Below, one piece after another: positions 7,990 through 16,161 of a DNA stretch of 64,000 nt (within the stretch, counting starts at the first letter, position 1; each line of letters opens with the position of its first letter). The stretch comes from Thiothrix phosphatis (lineage in GTDB: Bacteria > Pseudomonadota > Gammaproteobacteria > Thiotrichales > Thiotrichaceae): assembly GCF_035668035.1 (NCBI RefSeq), contig NZ_JAYMYJ010000030.1, positions 1 through 64,000 on the forward strand. Direction: 5' to 3'. The notes beneath the pieces are model-generated. The model worked only from the letters and a program-made list of their open reading frames with translations, searched no databases and was not told the origin of the DNA. A program made the translations under genes and the position numbers.

Positions 7990-9009
7990 TCAGGCAACCC
8001 CCAGATGCCGTTCCGACAAGCTGATAAGGCGCTCAATATTGCCCCACTTGTCCCACATCTCAGGGTTGCGGTACTTGCCGCGCCGGAAATCGGCGCGGTG
8101 CTTCTCAATCTGTTGCACCGTCAGATACTGCGGCGTTGCAGGCTGGGTTGCCCCGGCGCGGCTACGCCCCGGCGACACCTGGCTTTGCACAGACTGCTGG
8201 CGCGACTGGCTGGCTTGTGCCTCCGCCTTAAAGCGCTGCACCATGCCAATCAGCCGCCCAGCCTGCATGTTCGCCTTTGCCTGCACCATCAGGTCATAGC
8301 GGGAAACCCCGCTTGCACCGTCCATCTGCCCAGCCCACGAGCGGAACCCATCACTGTTGATCACAGCGTCGTAATCTTCGATGGCGTCGTAAACGTCCGC
8401 CTCAAACGCAGCCGCCCGCATCTCCGCAAACTGCCGCGCCTGCCCGTCACCGTTATCCGGCGGCTTGGGCGTCTTGTCCGGCTCAGGCTTTTGTGGTGGC
8501 GCAAAATACTGGTCAAACGCCGCCAGCGTGTCCTCATCCAGCAATTCGGTCAGGCGGGAACGCGCAGCACTGCGCCGCCCATCCTCTTCCGCCTTCGCCC
8601 GGTTTGCCGCCTCACGCCGTGACATGGCCTGCTCAATCTGCTGCTCCATGCCCGCCTGCAACTGCTCCACCTGCCTGCGCAACTGTGCATTCTCAGCGGC
8701 CAACGCCCGCAGCCTGCCTGCCTCCACATTCGCCTTGTGTTCCCAGCCATCCGGCTTGCCGTCCGGCTTGTCCACCGTCACGGCACTGCCCTGCTGGCTG
8801 TCGCCACCCTCCTGATTGCCGCCCTCACCGTCCCGAGCGTCCGCGAAGCCATGCCCGCCATCGGGCTGGGGTTCACCATCGAATTCGGGCAAAGCAACCT
8901 CATCGCCATCAACCGGCAATTCCTGCGCTTCTTGCTGCAAGGCCAACCCTTCAAACAACTTGTCAGCGTCACTGTTCGCGTCAATGACGCGCTGTGGGAT
9001 TCCACTCAT
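7990..9009 (-). CDS. Scaffold protein (339 aa)
   Basis: Assembly scaffold for the procapsid. It is acidic, low in hydrophobics, and has a long coiled coil (residues about 105-160: LRALAAENAQLRRQVEQLQAG and on), a Pro/Lys/Asp-rich linker, and a basic C-terminus (FRRGKYRNPEMWDKWGNIERLISLSERHLG) of the kind that binds coat protein. The start chosen is MSGIPQRVIDANSD, with GAGGTG 8 bases upstream; the frame is open further back but without a ribosome site. It lies immediately before the capsid gene, the classic arrangement. Confidence 0.85.
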   Translation of the reverse strand: MSGIPQRVIDANSDADKLFEGLALQQEAQELPVDGDEVALPEFDGEPQPDGGHGFADARDGEGGNQEGGDSQQGSAVTVDKPDGKPDGWEHKANVEAGRLRALAAENAQLRRQVEQLQAGMEQQIEQAMSRREAANRAKAEEDGRRSAARSRLTELLDEDTLAAFDQYFAPPQKPEPDKTPKPPDNGDGQARQFAEMRAAAFEADVYDAIEDYDAVINSDGFRSWAGQMDGASGVSRYDLMVQAKANMQAGRLIGMVQRFKAEAQASQSRQQSVQSQVSPGRSRAGATQPATPQYLTVQQIEKHRADFRRGKYRNPEMWDKWGNIERLISLSERHLGVA

Positions 9010-9167
9010 GTCCAACACCTCATGTAAGCCCGCCGTGCGGGAGTTACACCAACCAACGCAAGCCATTTCCTACCGGCACACCGGCCAGATCAGAGGGAAT
9101 TGCGCACCAAAGAGCCATCCGGGAAGCCATGCACCCGCGCAAGTGCTGGGGTTCCCATGCCTGGCAT

Positions 9168-9197
9168 AAAAAAAGCCCACTGTCGCCAGTGGGCTTT
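9168..9197 (-). terminator. Leftward terminator before scaffold gene
   Basis: Perfect arms AGCCCACTG (9174-9182) and CAGTGGGCT (9187-9195), followed on the minus strand by a run of seven T. It separates the fibre/lysis/esterase block from scaffold and capsid, so a promoter for the capsid unit is expected between here and 9009. I could not pick one with confidence. Confidence 0.88.
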
Positions 9198-9221
9198 CGC
9201 TATGCCTTCCAACATTACCAA

Positions 9222-9440
9222 TCAACCTTCCCTGACCATCCGTCCAGCCTCCTCCAGCAGCCCCAGAATCCGCCGGTGCCGCCTGCACTCCCCCTGCTGC
9301 CTGCGCAACTCAAGCTCATGCTCATTCACCATCAGCACCTGCCTGCTGGACTCCTCAAGCTGGCCAAGCATTTCCCGGAACACGGCAAAATCGTCCGTCT
9401 GCGCCAGCCGGTACAGCGCGTGCGCTTCCTGCTGGTTCAC
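9222..9440 (-). CDS. Small coiled-coil protein after the esterase (72 aa)
   Basis: Starts at a GTG that overlaps the esterase stop as GTGA, giving a protein that begins VNQQEAHALYRLAQTDD. It is wholly helical and charged (MLGQLEESSRQVLMVNEHELELRRQQGECRRHRRILGLLEE), probably a coiled coil, with no signal or membrane segment. It is the last gene before a strong terminator. Function unknown; being coupled to the esterase it may act with it or belong to the virion. Confidence 0.5.
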   Translation of the reverse strand: MNQQEAHALYRLAQTDDFAVFREMLGQLEESSRQVLMVNEHELELRRQQGECRRHRRILGLLEEAGRMVREG

Positions 9441-10237
9441 TGCAACACCCCGAACCACGCCTGTGCGGCCTTCTGCTGCCCGCTCCAAGACAAATGGCAA
9501 CGGTCAGCATGGAACATCCGGTCAGCCAACGGCGCAGCAAGGTCGGTATCCGCCCCACGCCGCAAATTCAGTTCAGGGTATTCGCCCACAATGCCAACCT
9601 GTGCAGCCCGCACCCCATCACCCTGCCCGAAATCATCACCACACAGCGACGTGACCCCGACATAAAACGGCGCGTTGCTGTACTGGCGCACATCCCTGAT
9701 GACATTCAGCAGCTTGCCCTTGTAATCCGCCTCGCCACTGCCAGCGTCACTCTCGCCCTGCATCCATACGATATGCGTGTACTGCCTGCCGCCCGCGAAC
9801 GCCTCCGGTATCAGGTCATAGCACGGCTGCTCCTCGCCCCAGTATTTGGTTGCCGCCGTCCAGTCAGCGCGGCTCCAGCACTCAACCGTCGAGCCGCCCC
9901 GGCTGATGTTCGTAAACGTCACCGTACCGGCCTTGCCAGCCATCACCAGTGCATCCCCGACCAGCCCCCAGATAGAACCCTCGCCCCACTCCCATGTGGT
10001 TGTGCCGCGTATCGGGTCTGCGTAAGGCTGCGTGTACCCCAAATATTCAGCGTACACGCGCCCGGTAACTGTCTGCGTGCGCCTTTCTGCGTGGCTCCCC
10101 GCGTTGCTTTGCCCGATCACCAGCACGCGCCAATCGTCAGGCTTAACCGCTGGCGCACTGGCATAGATCACCTTCCCCGCTGGCTGCTGGAAGCACCCAG
10201 CCACCAGCACAGCAAACAACGGCAGTGGAAAGCGCAT
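9437..10237 (-). CDS. SGNH-type (sialate O-acetylesterase-like) lipoprotein esterase (266 aa)
   Basis: Hydrolase likely to remove O-acetyl or similar ester groups from sugars. Motifs in order: LVIGQSNAGS (nucleophile Ser block, about residue 42), an Asn block (TNISRGGS), WMQGESDAGSG (the QGESD block of the DUF303/SASA family), and a C-terminal Asp-His pair in FHADRCHLSWSG. The N-terminus MRFPLPLFAVLVAGC is a short lipoprotein signal with lipobox LVAGC, so the product should be membrane-anchored. The start overlaps the upstream fibre stop as TGATG. It may trim host surface polysaccharide, either to alter the receptor in the lysogen or during entry. Target sugar unknown. Confidence 0.8.
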   Translation of the reverse strand: MRFPLPLFAVLVAGCFQQPAGKVIYASAPAVKPDDWRVLVIGQSNAGSHAERRTQTVTGRVYAEYLGYTQPYADPIRGTTTWEWGEGSIWGLVGDALVMAGKAGTVTFTNISRGGSTVECWSRADWTAATKYWGEEQPCYDLIPEAFAGGRQYTHIVWMQGESDAGSGEADYKGKLLNVIRDVRQYSNAPFYVGVTSLCGDDFGQGDGVRAAQVGIVGEYPELNLRRGADTDLAAPLADRMFHADRCHLSWSGQQKAAQAWFGVLQ

Positions 10238-11160
10238 CAAGAACGGCGCACAACGCGCATATTGACAGCGCCAGAGAAGGAACCGCCAGGCGCACCGTGG
10301 AACAGCTTCACAGAAAGCTTGTCCCCCGCATTAAAGAAGTTTCCGATGTTGCTGATAACCAGGGGATGAGCAGCCGGAAATGGCGAAGCGGCAATAGGGC
10401 CTGCGAAATTGACATTGTAGCCCTCAGTAACATTCGTGCCATTAATGAGGAGTTGCAGCGCCGTACCCAACCAGTCAGCCTGGGCTGCGCCAGCCCATGT
10501 TAGTGCTGATCCAGGGTTAATCTGCACAACGATGTCGTATACACCAGGAGCCCCAATGGAAAACTCAGTGCCACTAGTAGAGCCGCCGATGTCGTTCTGG
10601 TACTCAGTCAGGTTGACAGCCTTCCAGCCAGTACCTGAATAGCTAACCGCCTCAGCAACAACAGCCGAAGGGCTGCCCGCTTGCAGCATCCACCTTGACC
10701 CATCCCAAACCATGACGCAGTTTTTTGGGTGCGGCGCGGCAGTGGCGCCGCCAGTCTTCCACATATCCCCCACCTTGACCTTGGCCGGGTCAGGAGGCGC
10801 GTCACTGGAAAAAGTGGTCGGGGTTGTGCCAGTGGCGCCAGACCCACCCGCCGAAACATCCGTCCAGCCAGCGCCGCCAAGCACCGGGTCGGCCATGCCA
10901 TTGCCGCCAGCCCCAACTGCATAGATTTTGCCGTTGCCGCCCAGCACGCGCGCCCCCACCGGCATCACCTGCCCAGCCGCCGCGAACAGGTCGCGGATGG
11001 TCTGCCAGTTGCCCAGCGGCGCACCGGCATAGATGCCGCAAGCCAAATAGTTTTCAATCGGGTGCACCACGAACTCATCATCCGTGGTTTTTTTCAGGGG
11101 GTTGTAAGTGCGTGCGCCGGTCAGGAAATCATCCAGCGGCTTGATTTTGTCGATTGCCAT
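10237..11160 (-). CDS. Tail fibre with C1q/TNF-like tip (307 aa)
   Basis: N-terminus MAIDKIKPLDDFLTGARTYNPL; then one copy (residues about 45-100) of a roughly 55-residue module also present three times in the next gene (GNWQTIRDLFAAAGQVMPVG then GGNGKIYAVG and GWTDV). This is followed by Gly/Thr/Pro-rich linker and a WxTGG segment. The last 130 residues are beta-rich and read like a C1q/TNF-type jelly roll (GVYDIVVQINPGSALTW and FFNAGDKLSVKLFHG). The protein is probably a trimeric receptor-binding fibre. It is followed by the esterase through a TGATG overlap. Confidence 0.72.
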   Translation of the reverse strand: MAIDKIKPLDDFLTGARTYNPLKKTTDDEFVVHPIENYLACGIYAGAPLGNWQTIRDLFAAAGQVMPVGARVLGGNGKIYAVGAGGNGMADPVLGGAGWTDVSAGGSGATGTTPTTFSSDAPPDPAKVKVGDMWKTGGATAAPHPKNCVMVWDGSRWMLQAGSPSAVVAEAVSYSGTGWKAVNLTEYQNDIGGSTSGTEFSIGAPGVYDIVVQINPGSALTWAGAAQADWLGTALQLLINGTNVTEGYNVNFAGPIAASPFPAAHPLVISNIGNFFNAGDKLSVKLFHGAPGGSFSGAVNMRVVRRS

Positions 11161-11172
11161 GTGTTTGTCACC

Positions 11173-11625
11173 TTAAATTGTTGCGTCACGGGAAGCCGTG
11201 GAAAAGCCCAGATGTGCGTCAGCCTGGTACGGTGGCCGGTCAGCCTTGACCCCGCACGGGATGTCCAGATACCAGCAGATTTTCAGGAAGCAGCCGCCCA
11301 TCGAATACAGGCGGAAATCGGCCAGGTCGTCCAGCCCAAACCCAATCGGGTTCAGCAATGGCGCATTCGTGCCGAGATGGTCAAAGTTTGTCGCCCCATT
11401 CAGCGACACGACGTAATCGCCCTTCACTGGCGTGAAAACCACATAGCGGGCTTTCTGCCCAGTGTTCGGGTCAACCGGGATATTCACCGTGCACTCGCCT
11501 TCCGCCCCGACCACCGCAAACTCGCAGTAATCATGCAAGGTGAACGCCCGCGTCATGACAGGCTTGGCCACTGGCGGAGGCGCCACCGGCGCAACCACGC
11601 AGCCATGGGAATGATAAGGGTGCAT
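11173..11625 (-). CDS. Phage protein near fibre genes (150 aa)
   Basis: Starts MHPYHSHGCVVAPVAPPPVAKPVM (His- and Pro-rich leader), then a compact beta-rich domain (FTLHDYCEFAVVGAEGECTVNIPVDPNTGQKARYVVFTP, LYSMGGCFLKICWYLDIPCG) with several Cys. GAGGAGG lies about 7 bases before the start, overlapping the stop of the upstream gene. It lies between two genes that share a fibre repeat module, so a baseplate, fibre or chaperone role is likely. No family is recognised. Confidence 0.55.
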   Translation of the reverse strand: MHPYHSHGCVVAPVAPPPVAKPVMTRAFTLHDYCEFAVVGAEGECTVNIPVDPNTGQKARYVVFTPVKGDYVVSLNGATNFDHLGTNAPLLNPIGFGLDDLADFRLYSMGGCFLKICWYLDIPCGVKADRPPYQADAHLGFSTASRDATI

Positions 11626-11635
11626 GCCAGCCTCC

Positions 11636-12409
11636 TCAGAATGTCAGTTGAATGAATTGGTGCGCGGTCAGCGTCAGGTTCACCCAGTTCGTGCCGTTGT
11701 CCGTGGCCGGGTCAACAGCCGGGTTGCCGACCAGGCGATACAGCGAGCCATCAGACCCAACCACAATCGTACCCACCGGCATGGCCTTACCCGCCGCATC
11801 CAGCGCCGCCTTCACCTTCGCCCAATCGCCCGCCACGCCGCCGGTATTGACCGCCTGGAAAATCTGCGTAATGGCGGGGGCCACTGGCGTCCAGTTCGCG
11901 CCATTGTCCGTGGCCGGGTCAGCGTCAGGGTTAGCGCCGGTCAGCCGGTACAGCACACCATCCGAGCCGATCACCACAGCCCCTGCCGGAATCTTGCGGC
12001 CAATCGCCGCATAAGCATCTCTCGCCTTCTGCCAGTCACCGAGAGGGGCGCCAGCCTTCGCCGCCCCCTCCATCCCCGCAATCGGCGACGCCGACAGGTT
12101 CACCCAGTTCGACCCGCTGTCCGTGGCCGGGTCAACATTGTCATCCCCAATGAGCTTGTAGATGTTGCCGTCAGACCCGATGACCCGCGTACCGGGCGGC
12201 ATATGTTCATTGTCCGCCGCAAACAGCAGGCGCACGGTTTCCCAGTCCCCCGCAATGCCGCCGAGTGAGACGGTGCCCTTCAGGGCAACCAGTTGCGGGC
12301 TGGCCGTGATCGACTGCTTGCACGAGTTGACACCCGCCAGCCGGTCGTTGACAGCATCAAGCCGCGCCCCTGTGCCTGGGGCGCAGGAGCCAATGGAGCA
12401 ATCAGCCAT
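11636..12409 (-). CDS. Fibre-type protein with three ~55-residue repeats (257 aa)
   Basis: After a short N-terminus with MADCSIGSCAPGTGARLD, three tandem modules (about residues 52-110, 118-174 and 185-243) follow the pattern GDWxxxRxxxAAxxxxxPxGxxVIGSDGxxYxLxGxxxxDPATDxGxNWxxL. Each looks like a small beta domain, and together they suggest a rod with repeated carbohydrate- or surface-binding units. It ends QFIQLTF. The same module occurs once in the gene at 10237-11160. Probably a receptor-binding or adaptor fibre protein. Confidence 0.65.
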   Translation of the reverse strand: MADCSIGSCAPGTGARLDAVNDRLAGVNSCKQSITASPQLVALKGTVSLGGIAGDWETVRLLFAADNEHMPPGTRVIGSDGNIYKLIGDDNVDPATDSGSNWVNLSASPIAGMEGAAKAGAPLGDWQKARDAYAAIGRKIPAGAVVIGSDGVLYRLTGANPDADPATDNGANWTPVAPAITQIFQAVNTGGVAGDWAKVKAALDAAGKAMPVGTIVVGSDGSLYRLVGNPAVDPATDNGTNWVNLTLTAHQFIQLTF

Positions 12410-12433
12410 GATGAAACCTCAAGTAAATCCAAA

Positions 12434-12676
12434 CTATTTCGCAGGCAACAGCCCGAAAGCCGCCCGCATCGCATCCAGTGGCCCGAATGCCACCAGCACC
12501 AAAATGACCAGGAAAATGGAAAGCACCCACAGGATCGCAGTGACCACCGTCTGTTGTTTTTCAGTGACCGACTCAAGCGATTTCAAGCCCATCTTCAAGT
12601 CATCCATATCCTGCCGCTGCCGGTTCTGCCGCTCCTCGACGAGCGCCAGCCGGGTGGCGTTGTCCGCCTCTGCCAT
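12434..12676 (-). CDS. Holin-like small membrane protein (80 aa)
   Basis: N-terminal coiled coil (residues about 5-45: NATRLALVEERQNRQRQDMDDLKMGLKSLE) followed by one strongly hydrophobic helix (TAILWVLSIFLVILVLVAFG) and a short tail. This coiled coil plus single C-terminal helix architecture resembles XhlA/hemolysin-type lysis proteins. It lies in a cluster with the endolysin and a coiled-coil protein, so a lysis role is plausible. The GGGGAAC leader precedes the ATG. Confidence 0.55.
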   Translation of the reverse strand: MAEADNATRLALVEERQNRQRQDMDDLKMGLKSLESVTEKQQTVVTAILWVLSIFLVILVLVAFGPLDAMRAAFGLLPAK

Positions 12677-12697
12677 AGATGTTCCCCTGTTTCAGAA

Positions 12698-12904
12698 TTA
12701 CCCAGGCAAGCCATAGCGTTCAGTCACCGCCATTGTTTCCCTGTCGCGTATGGCTGCAAAGTGCGCCATCAGCTTTTCATATTGTTCTTTCTGTTCTTCG
12801 AATTGTTCAGCCGCAATGGCCATGTTGTCGGCATACACCTGCTGGATGCGGGCGATTTCCTCATCACGGCGCACCCTCTGGTATTCAAGTTCTGTCTGGC
12901 TCAT
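12698..12904 (-). CDS. Small coiled-coil protein of lysis cluster (68 aa)
   Basis: Nearly the whole protein is a charged helix (YQRVRRDEEIARIQQVYADN, FEEQKEQYEKLMAHFAAIRD). It has no signal and no membrane segment. It overlaps the endolysin stop by ATGA and precedes the holin-like gene by 21 bases. It could be a cytoplasmic regulator of lysis or a spanin-like component without a lipidation site; nothing decides this. Confidence 0.5.
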   Translation of the reverse strand: MSQTELEYQRVRRDEEIARIQQVYADNMAIAAEQFEEQKEQYEKLMAHFAAIRDRETMAVTERYGLPG

Positions 12905-13872
12905 TTGCTGCCCCCGCTGAATATTCCAGAAATGAATGTTGTCGCCCGTTGCCTGCCATAGATGGCTCCAGCCCCAATTGCGCCAACAATGATGTTTTCA
13001 GCGATGTCGCGGTACTCCGGCGAAATCTCCACGCCATACTTGACCGCCAGCCAAGAGGCTATCCCACCGACAACAACCTTCGTCACCATGCTTGATGCCA
13101 ACGGCTTTGCATTGGCTGCCTTGTAAGCCTTAGCCATCCTCGCCTGTTCGCGCTCTGCTTTCCATGCCAGGAAATCGGGGTCTTGCAGGACGGTATCAGC
13201 CTCCGGTTGCCGGATTGGTGTAGCCACTGCGGCAGCCACATAAACCGGAGCGCCATCGGCAAACTCTCCAGCCTGTTCACTTCCTGCCGACTCGTTCCAA
13301 GGCTCGCGCTTCTTCTCCCCAAACACAGCCAACTCCCATGAAGTCTCGTAATCCAGCCCGGAAGACTGGGCATTGCCAAACCGCGCCCGCGCCTCATCCA
13401 GCGCCCTGCCAACATCATCGGCAGCCATAGATGCGGAATTCCCCGCCTTGCCGTCATAGGCCGACTTGCCGGTGTCAGGATGCGCAAGACTTGCCCACTC
13501 CAGCGCCATGGCAATTTGTGCCTTCTTCCTGTCGCCGGATTTCCCCTCGATATAGAGCTGCACATCCCGCCGCTTCCGGCGCAGCAGGTGCCATGCAAAC
13601 AGGAAGTCCTGCAATTCCTGGCTAAAAGCTGCATCCAGCGGTGGCTTCAGGTCATCGACAGCCCCAACCATTGTTTTTGGGACAATCTGGTATCCTCCAA
13701 CAGCAAAGAACCTGTCAGGATTCCCAATGGGAAGCGCCTGCCTGCCCATGACATCACGCAGTGTCATGGCTGAAAAATCCTCTGTCGTCGCGCTGTTCAC
13801 ATTTCCCCTGTTCAGCGCGTTGTAGCCCATCTTCCCTGACTCGGCCTTTCTAACCATGTCGGCCAAAATCAT
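12901..13872 (-). CDS. Endolysin (lysozyme/transglycosylase-like) with C-terminal membrane region (323 aa)
   Basis: Degrades peptidoglycan for host lysis. The N-terminal domain starts MILADMVRKAESGKMGYNALNRG, with the catalytic Glu in ESG, and has GGYQIVPKTM, the conserved block of phage lysozyme-like and transglycosylase-like enzymes (about residues 55-67). Residues about 75-220 are helical. The C-terminal 70 residues contain two hydrophobic helices separated by a turn (MVTKVVVGGIASWLAVKYGV, IAENIIVGAIGAGAIYG), so the enzyme could carry its own membrane or pore-forming domain. No N-terminal export signal is present. It ends at the terminator-side of the tail block and overlaps a small coiled-coil gene. 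Confidence 0.72.
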   Translation of the reverse strand: MILADMVRKAESGKMGYNALNRGNVNSATTEDFSAMTLRDVMGRQALPIGNPDRFFAVGGYQIVPKTMVGAVDDLKPPLDAAFSQELQDFLFAWHLLRRKRRDVQLYIEGKSGDRKKAQIAMALEWASLAHPDTGKSAYDGKAGNSASMAADDVGRALDEARARFGNAQSSGLDYETSWELAVFGEKKREPWNESAGSEQAGEFADGAPVYVAAAVATPIRQPEADTVLQDPDFLAWKAEREQARMAKAYKAANAKPLASSMVTKVVVGGIASWLAVKYGVEISPEYRDIAENIIVGAIGAGAIYGRQRATTFISGIFSGGSK

Positions 13873-13894
13873 TCTCTATTACCCATGTTCCCTA

Positions 13895-13921
13895 TAAAAA
13901 AGCCCTCACGAGGAGGGCTGT
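13895..13921 (-). terminator. Leftward terminator upstream of endolysin
   Basis: Arms AGCCCTC (13901-13907) and GAGGGCT (13913-13919) with a short loop, followed on the minus strand by a run of six to seven T. It lies between the 88-aa gene stop (13922) and the endolysin start (13872), so the endolysin and downstream fibre genes need their own promoter or antitermination. Confidence 0.82.
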
Positions 13922-14188
13922 TCACTTGCTTTTTTTGTGGTGCCAATCCATGCACACCTGCGCCAGCCGGTCGGTGTCAATGACCGGAGCTGGGCAGGAA
14001 ACATCCGTAGCAGCTCCGGCCATTGCGCGGGCTTCAGTGCTGGCGGTGGTGGCCATGGCATGCCAAGCCAACAGCCCGCCAAACAGTGCGCCAGCCATGA
14101 ACACGGCCAACACAAACACGGCGGAAGGCCGCGCCTTGCAGCACAGCAACTCCGCTATGGCCGTCTCCACATCGGTTTTCATGCTCAA
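13922..14188 (-). CDS. Small membrane protein (88 aa)
   Basis: Starts MSMKTDVETAIAELLCC; one hydrophobic helix near residues 22-44 (AVFVLAVFMAGALFGGLLAWHAM), then an extracytoplasmic-looking tail with Cys and His (DVSCPAPVIDTDRLAQVCMDWHHKK). The topology (N-in, single helix, soluble tail with two Cys) recalls an inner-membrane spanin or a holin regulator. It overlaps the upstream stop as ATGA. Function not established. Confidence 0.55.
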   Translation of the reverse strand: MSMKTDVETAIAELLCCKARPSAVFVLAVFMAGALFGGLLAWHAMATTASTEARAMAGAATDVSCPAPVIDTDRLAQVCMDWHHKKSK

Positions 14189-14685
14189 ACAGGCGCATCG
14201 GCGTAGTGGTCGACCATCGCCTGGAGCACCCGCATGCTGGCCTGGATGTCCCCGTAGTAGGCGTCAATGTCAGCCTGCGGGACACCCGCCGCCAACAGCT
14301 TGGTGCGCAAGCCTGAACAGGCGCTCAACGCCACATAATTGCCGATGCGGTCAAGGCCAGCCTGCGCCTGCGCCGGGCTGATGCCCGTAGCGTCCGTGTG
14401 CAGCTTGATCTCATTGACCGGCGGCACATCCGTCGGGCATGGGTCACAAAGTATCGACGCCAGTGCGTCGTCCATCGTCACGGCTGGCTGGGCAATGACG
14501 CTGTACCACTCCGTGACCGAATCAAAGTCCAGCAGGCCATCGGCCATCATCGCCGTCAATTCGGCCTCGATGTCCGGCAGCGCATGGCTGTAGGGCATCG
14601 CCTGCATCGTGGCCAGCAAGTCAATTCGGCTCGCACGGTCGCCAACGGCTTCCAGGAAGCCCAAGATGTCATTACGTATTGTCAT
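14185..14685 (-). CDS. Phage protein of unknown function (166 aa)
   Basis: Soluble helical protein (MTIRNDILGFLEAVGDRASR, IEAELTAMMADGLLDFD) with a winged-helix-like first third, then a second helical half (AQAGLDRIGNYVALSACSGL, YYGDIQASMRVLQAMVDHYAD). A GGAG stretch in a T-rich leader precedes the ATG. It lies between the 477-aa fibre and the small membrane protein. It could be a fibre chaperone or assembly factor by position only. Confidence 0.5.
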   Translation of the reverse strand: MTIRNDILGFLEAVGDRASRIDLLATMQAMPYSHALPDIEAELTAMMADGLLDFDSVTEWYSVIAQPAVTMDDALASILCDPCPTDVPPVNEIKLHTDATGISPAQAQAGLDRIGNYVALSACSGLRTKLLAAGVPQADIDAYYGDIQASMRVLQAMVDHYADAPV

Positions 14686-14710
14686 CCCAAAATCTCCAAA
14701 AAAATTAAAG

Positions 14711-16144
14711 TCAAATTTCCCGCAGGCTCAACATTGGCGCCATCTCCGACAGCTCCAATGCGCGCCCAACCACGTCGCCGTTGTGCAGCTGGCACGTCAC
14801 CACATCCCCCGCCGCCAGCGGCACAATGGCTGTGCACTCCTCAATGTTGCGGGTGCTGACATTGCCTGACGCCGCCACCCGTGTGCCGTTCACAGCAATT
14901 GCCGTGAACCGGGCCAAAGCCAATGACCCCAGGATGAAACCGCCAAGGGCCTTCACTTCATACAGGCCATCACCGCCGGGCTGCACCACCACGCCGCCGC
15001 CGGAAGCGGCCAGTTTCAAGCCCCGCGCCACGGAAACGGTGTCCATGGGGCAGGCCGCCCAACCGGCAGGCTGCGTGTAGGCCGTGTTGCGCCGCAACAC
15101 AATGGCCGACATCACCTGCCTCAAGACCGGCTCGTAGATGACCGGGGCGGCAATGCGGCGTGTGCCTGCCGCACTGGAGCTGGCGAACACATAAGGCTTG
15201 ATGGCCAGTGCCGCAGGCGCGGCAGTGCGCACAAAGTCAAATGCCAGTGTCAGCACCGTGCTGGCCGCATCATAGCTGTACGTCAAATTGCTGGCGCTGA
15301 TCGTGGCCGCCGAGGATGTCTGGAAGGCTGCGGTTTTCGCCGTGTGGTTGATTGTCGCCAGCACCCGGTCTGTTGGGCCATTTGAATGGACGCCGATGGA
15401 ACTTGTCTCTGACGACCCATCCAGCTTGATCTGGAACATGAGCCGGTAGGCCCTGTTCAGCCTGATGCTCCCGCTGTATGCCGTTGTTTCAGGGGACTCA
15501 TTGGCGCCCGTGCTGTCGTCCGTCACAGCGTAGAACGGGTTATATGCCCCGCTTGTGCCGTCGGCAGCCACAGTTGCCCCGTTCAATGTCCATGCCGAAA
15601 TGTCCGGCAACGGGTTGATCATGTCGTACCCGACCGCCCCGGCCAGCGCCACGGCATCGAACACGCCGCCATAGGATGCCGGGACAATTCCGGGCGTGGA
15701 TGCCTTGGCGTCAATCCCGTCGGCGACGTTCGCCAGCCACCCCACGGTCTTGTCCGCCACATCGGCAGCCCCAACACAAACCTCAATGTTGTCAGCGTCA
15801 ACGGCATAGAACAGCTTCTGCACCAGCCCGGTTGTCGGCGCTGGCGTGACCACCGCGCCCGCCGTTGCTTGGCTCAAGTAGTAGCTTTTCCCCACCGTGT
15901 AGCCATGCGCCGCCTTACGGACACGGCCCGTCGCCAACACAGAGCCGTCGGACAGCAACAGGCCGTCCGCAACTGTCCCCAATGCATTGGCCCGTGCCGC
16001 TGTGTTGCCTGCGCCGTACACAGGGAGGATGGATGCCGTCACGGCAGGGATGACGCCCTGCACCTCAAAACGCTGCGCGGCGGGGTTCCACACATGGCCA
16101 ACGCCGAGTGTCCCCGGCGTCATGACAGTTTTTTCAGTTGCCAT
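14711..16144 (-). CDS. Tail fibre / receptor-binding protein (477 aa)
   Basis: Beta-rich, Ala/Gly/Thr/Val-rich protein with no membrane segment. The N-terminal part (VMTPGTLGVGHVWNPAAQRF, VYGAGNTAARANALGTVADG, SYYLSQATAGAVVTPAP) reads like repetitive fibre shaft. The middle (about residues 190-330) forms a likely beta-sandwich head (YRLMFQIKLDGSSETSSIGV). The C-terminal 130 residues are another beta domain with VSTRNIEECTAIVPLAAGDVVTCQLHNGDVVGRALEL. It follows two other fibre genes and is probably the main adsorption protein of this block. No enzymatic motif seen. Confidence 0.68.
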   Translation of the reverse strand: MATEKTVMTPGTLGVGHVWNPAAQRFEVQGVIPAVTASILPVYGAGNTAARANALGTVADGLLLSDGSVLATGRVRKAAHGYTVGKSYYLSQATAGAVVTPAPTTGLVQKLFYAVDADNIEVCVGAADVADKTVGWLANVADGIDAKASTPGIVPASYGGVFDAVALAGAVGYDMINPLPDISAWTLNGATVAADGTSGAYNPFYAVTDDSTGANESPETTAYSGSIRLNRAYRLMFQIKLDGSSETSSIGVHSNGPTDRVLATINHTAKTAAFQTSSAATISASNLTYSYDAASTVLTLAFDFVRTAAPAALAIKPYVFASSSAAGTRRIAAPVIYEPVLRQVMSAIVLRRNTAYTQPAGWAACPMDTVSVARGLKLAASGGGVVVQPGGDGLYEVKALGGFILGSLALARFTAIAVNGTRVAASGNVSTRNIEECTAIVPLAAGDVVTCQLHNGDVVGRALELSEMAPMLSLREI

Positions 16145-16161
16145 CTCAGCACCCTCCGGCG

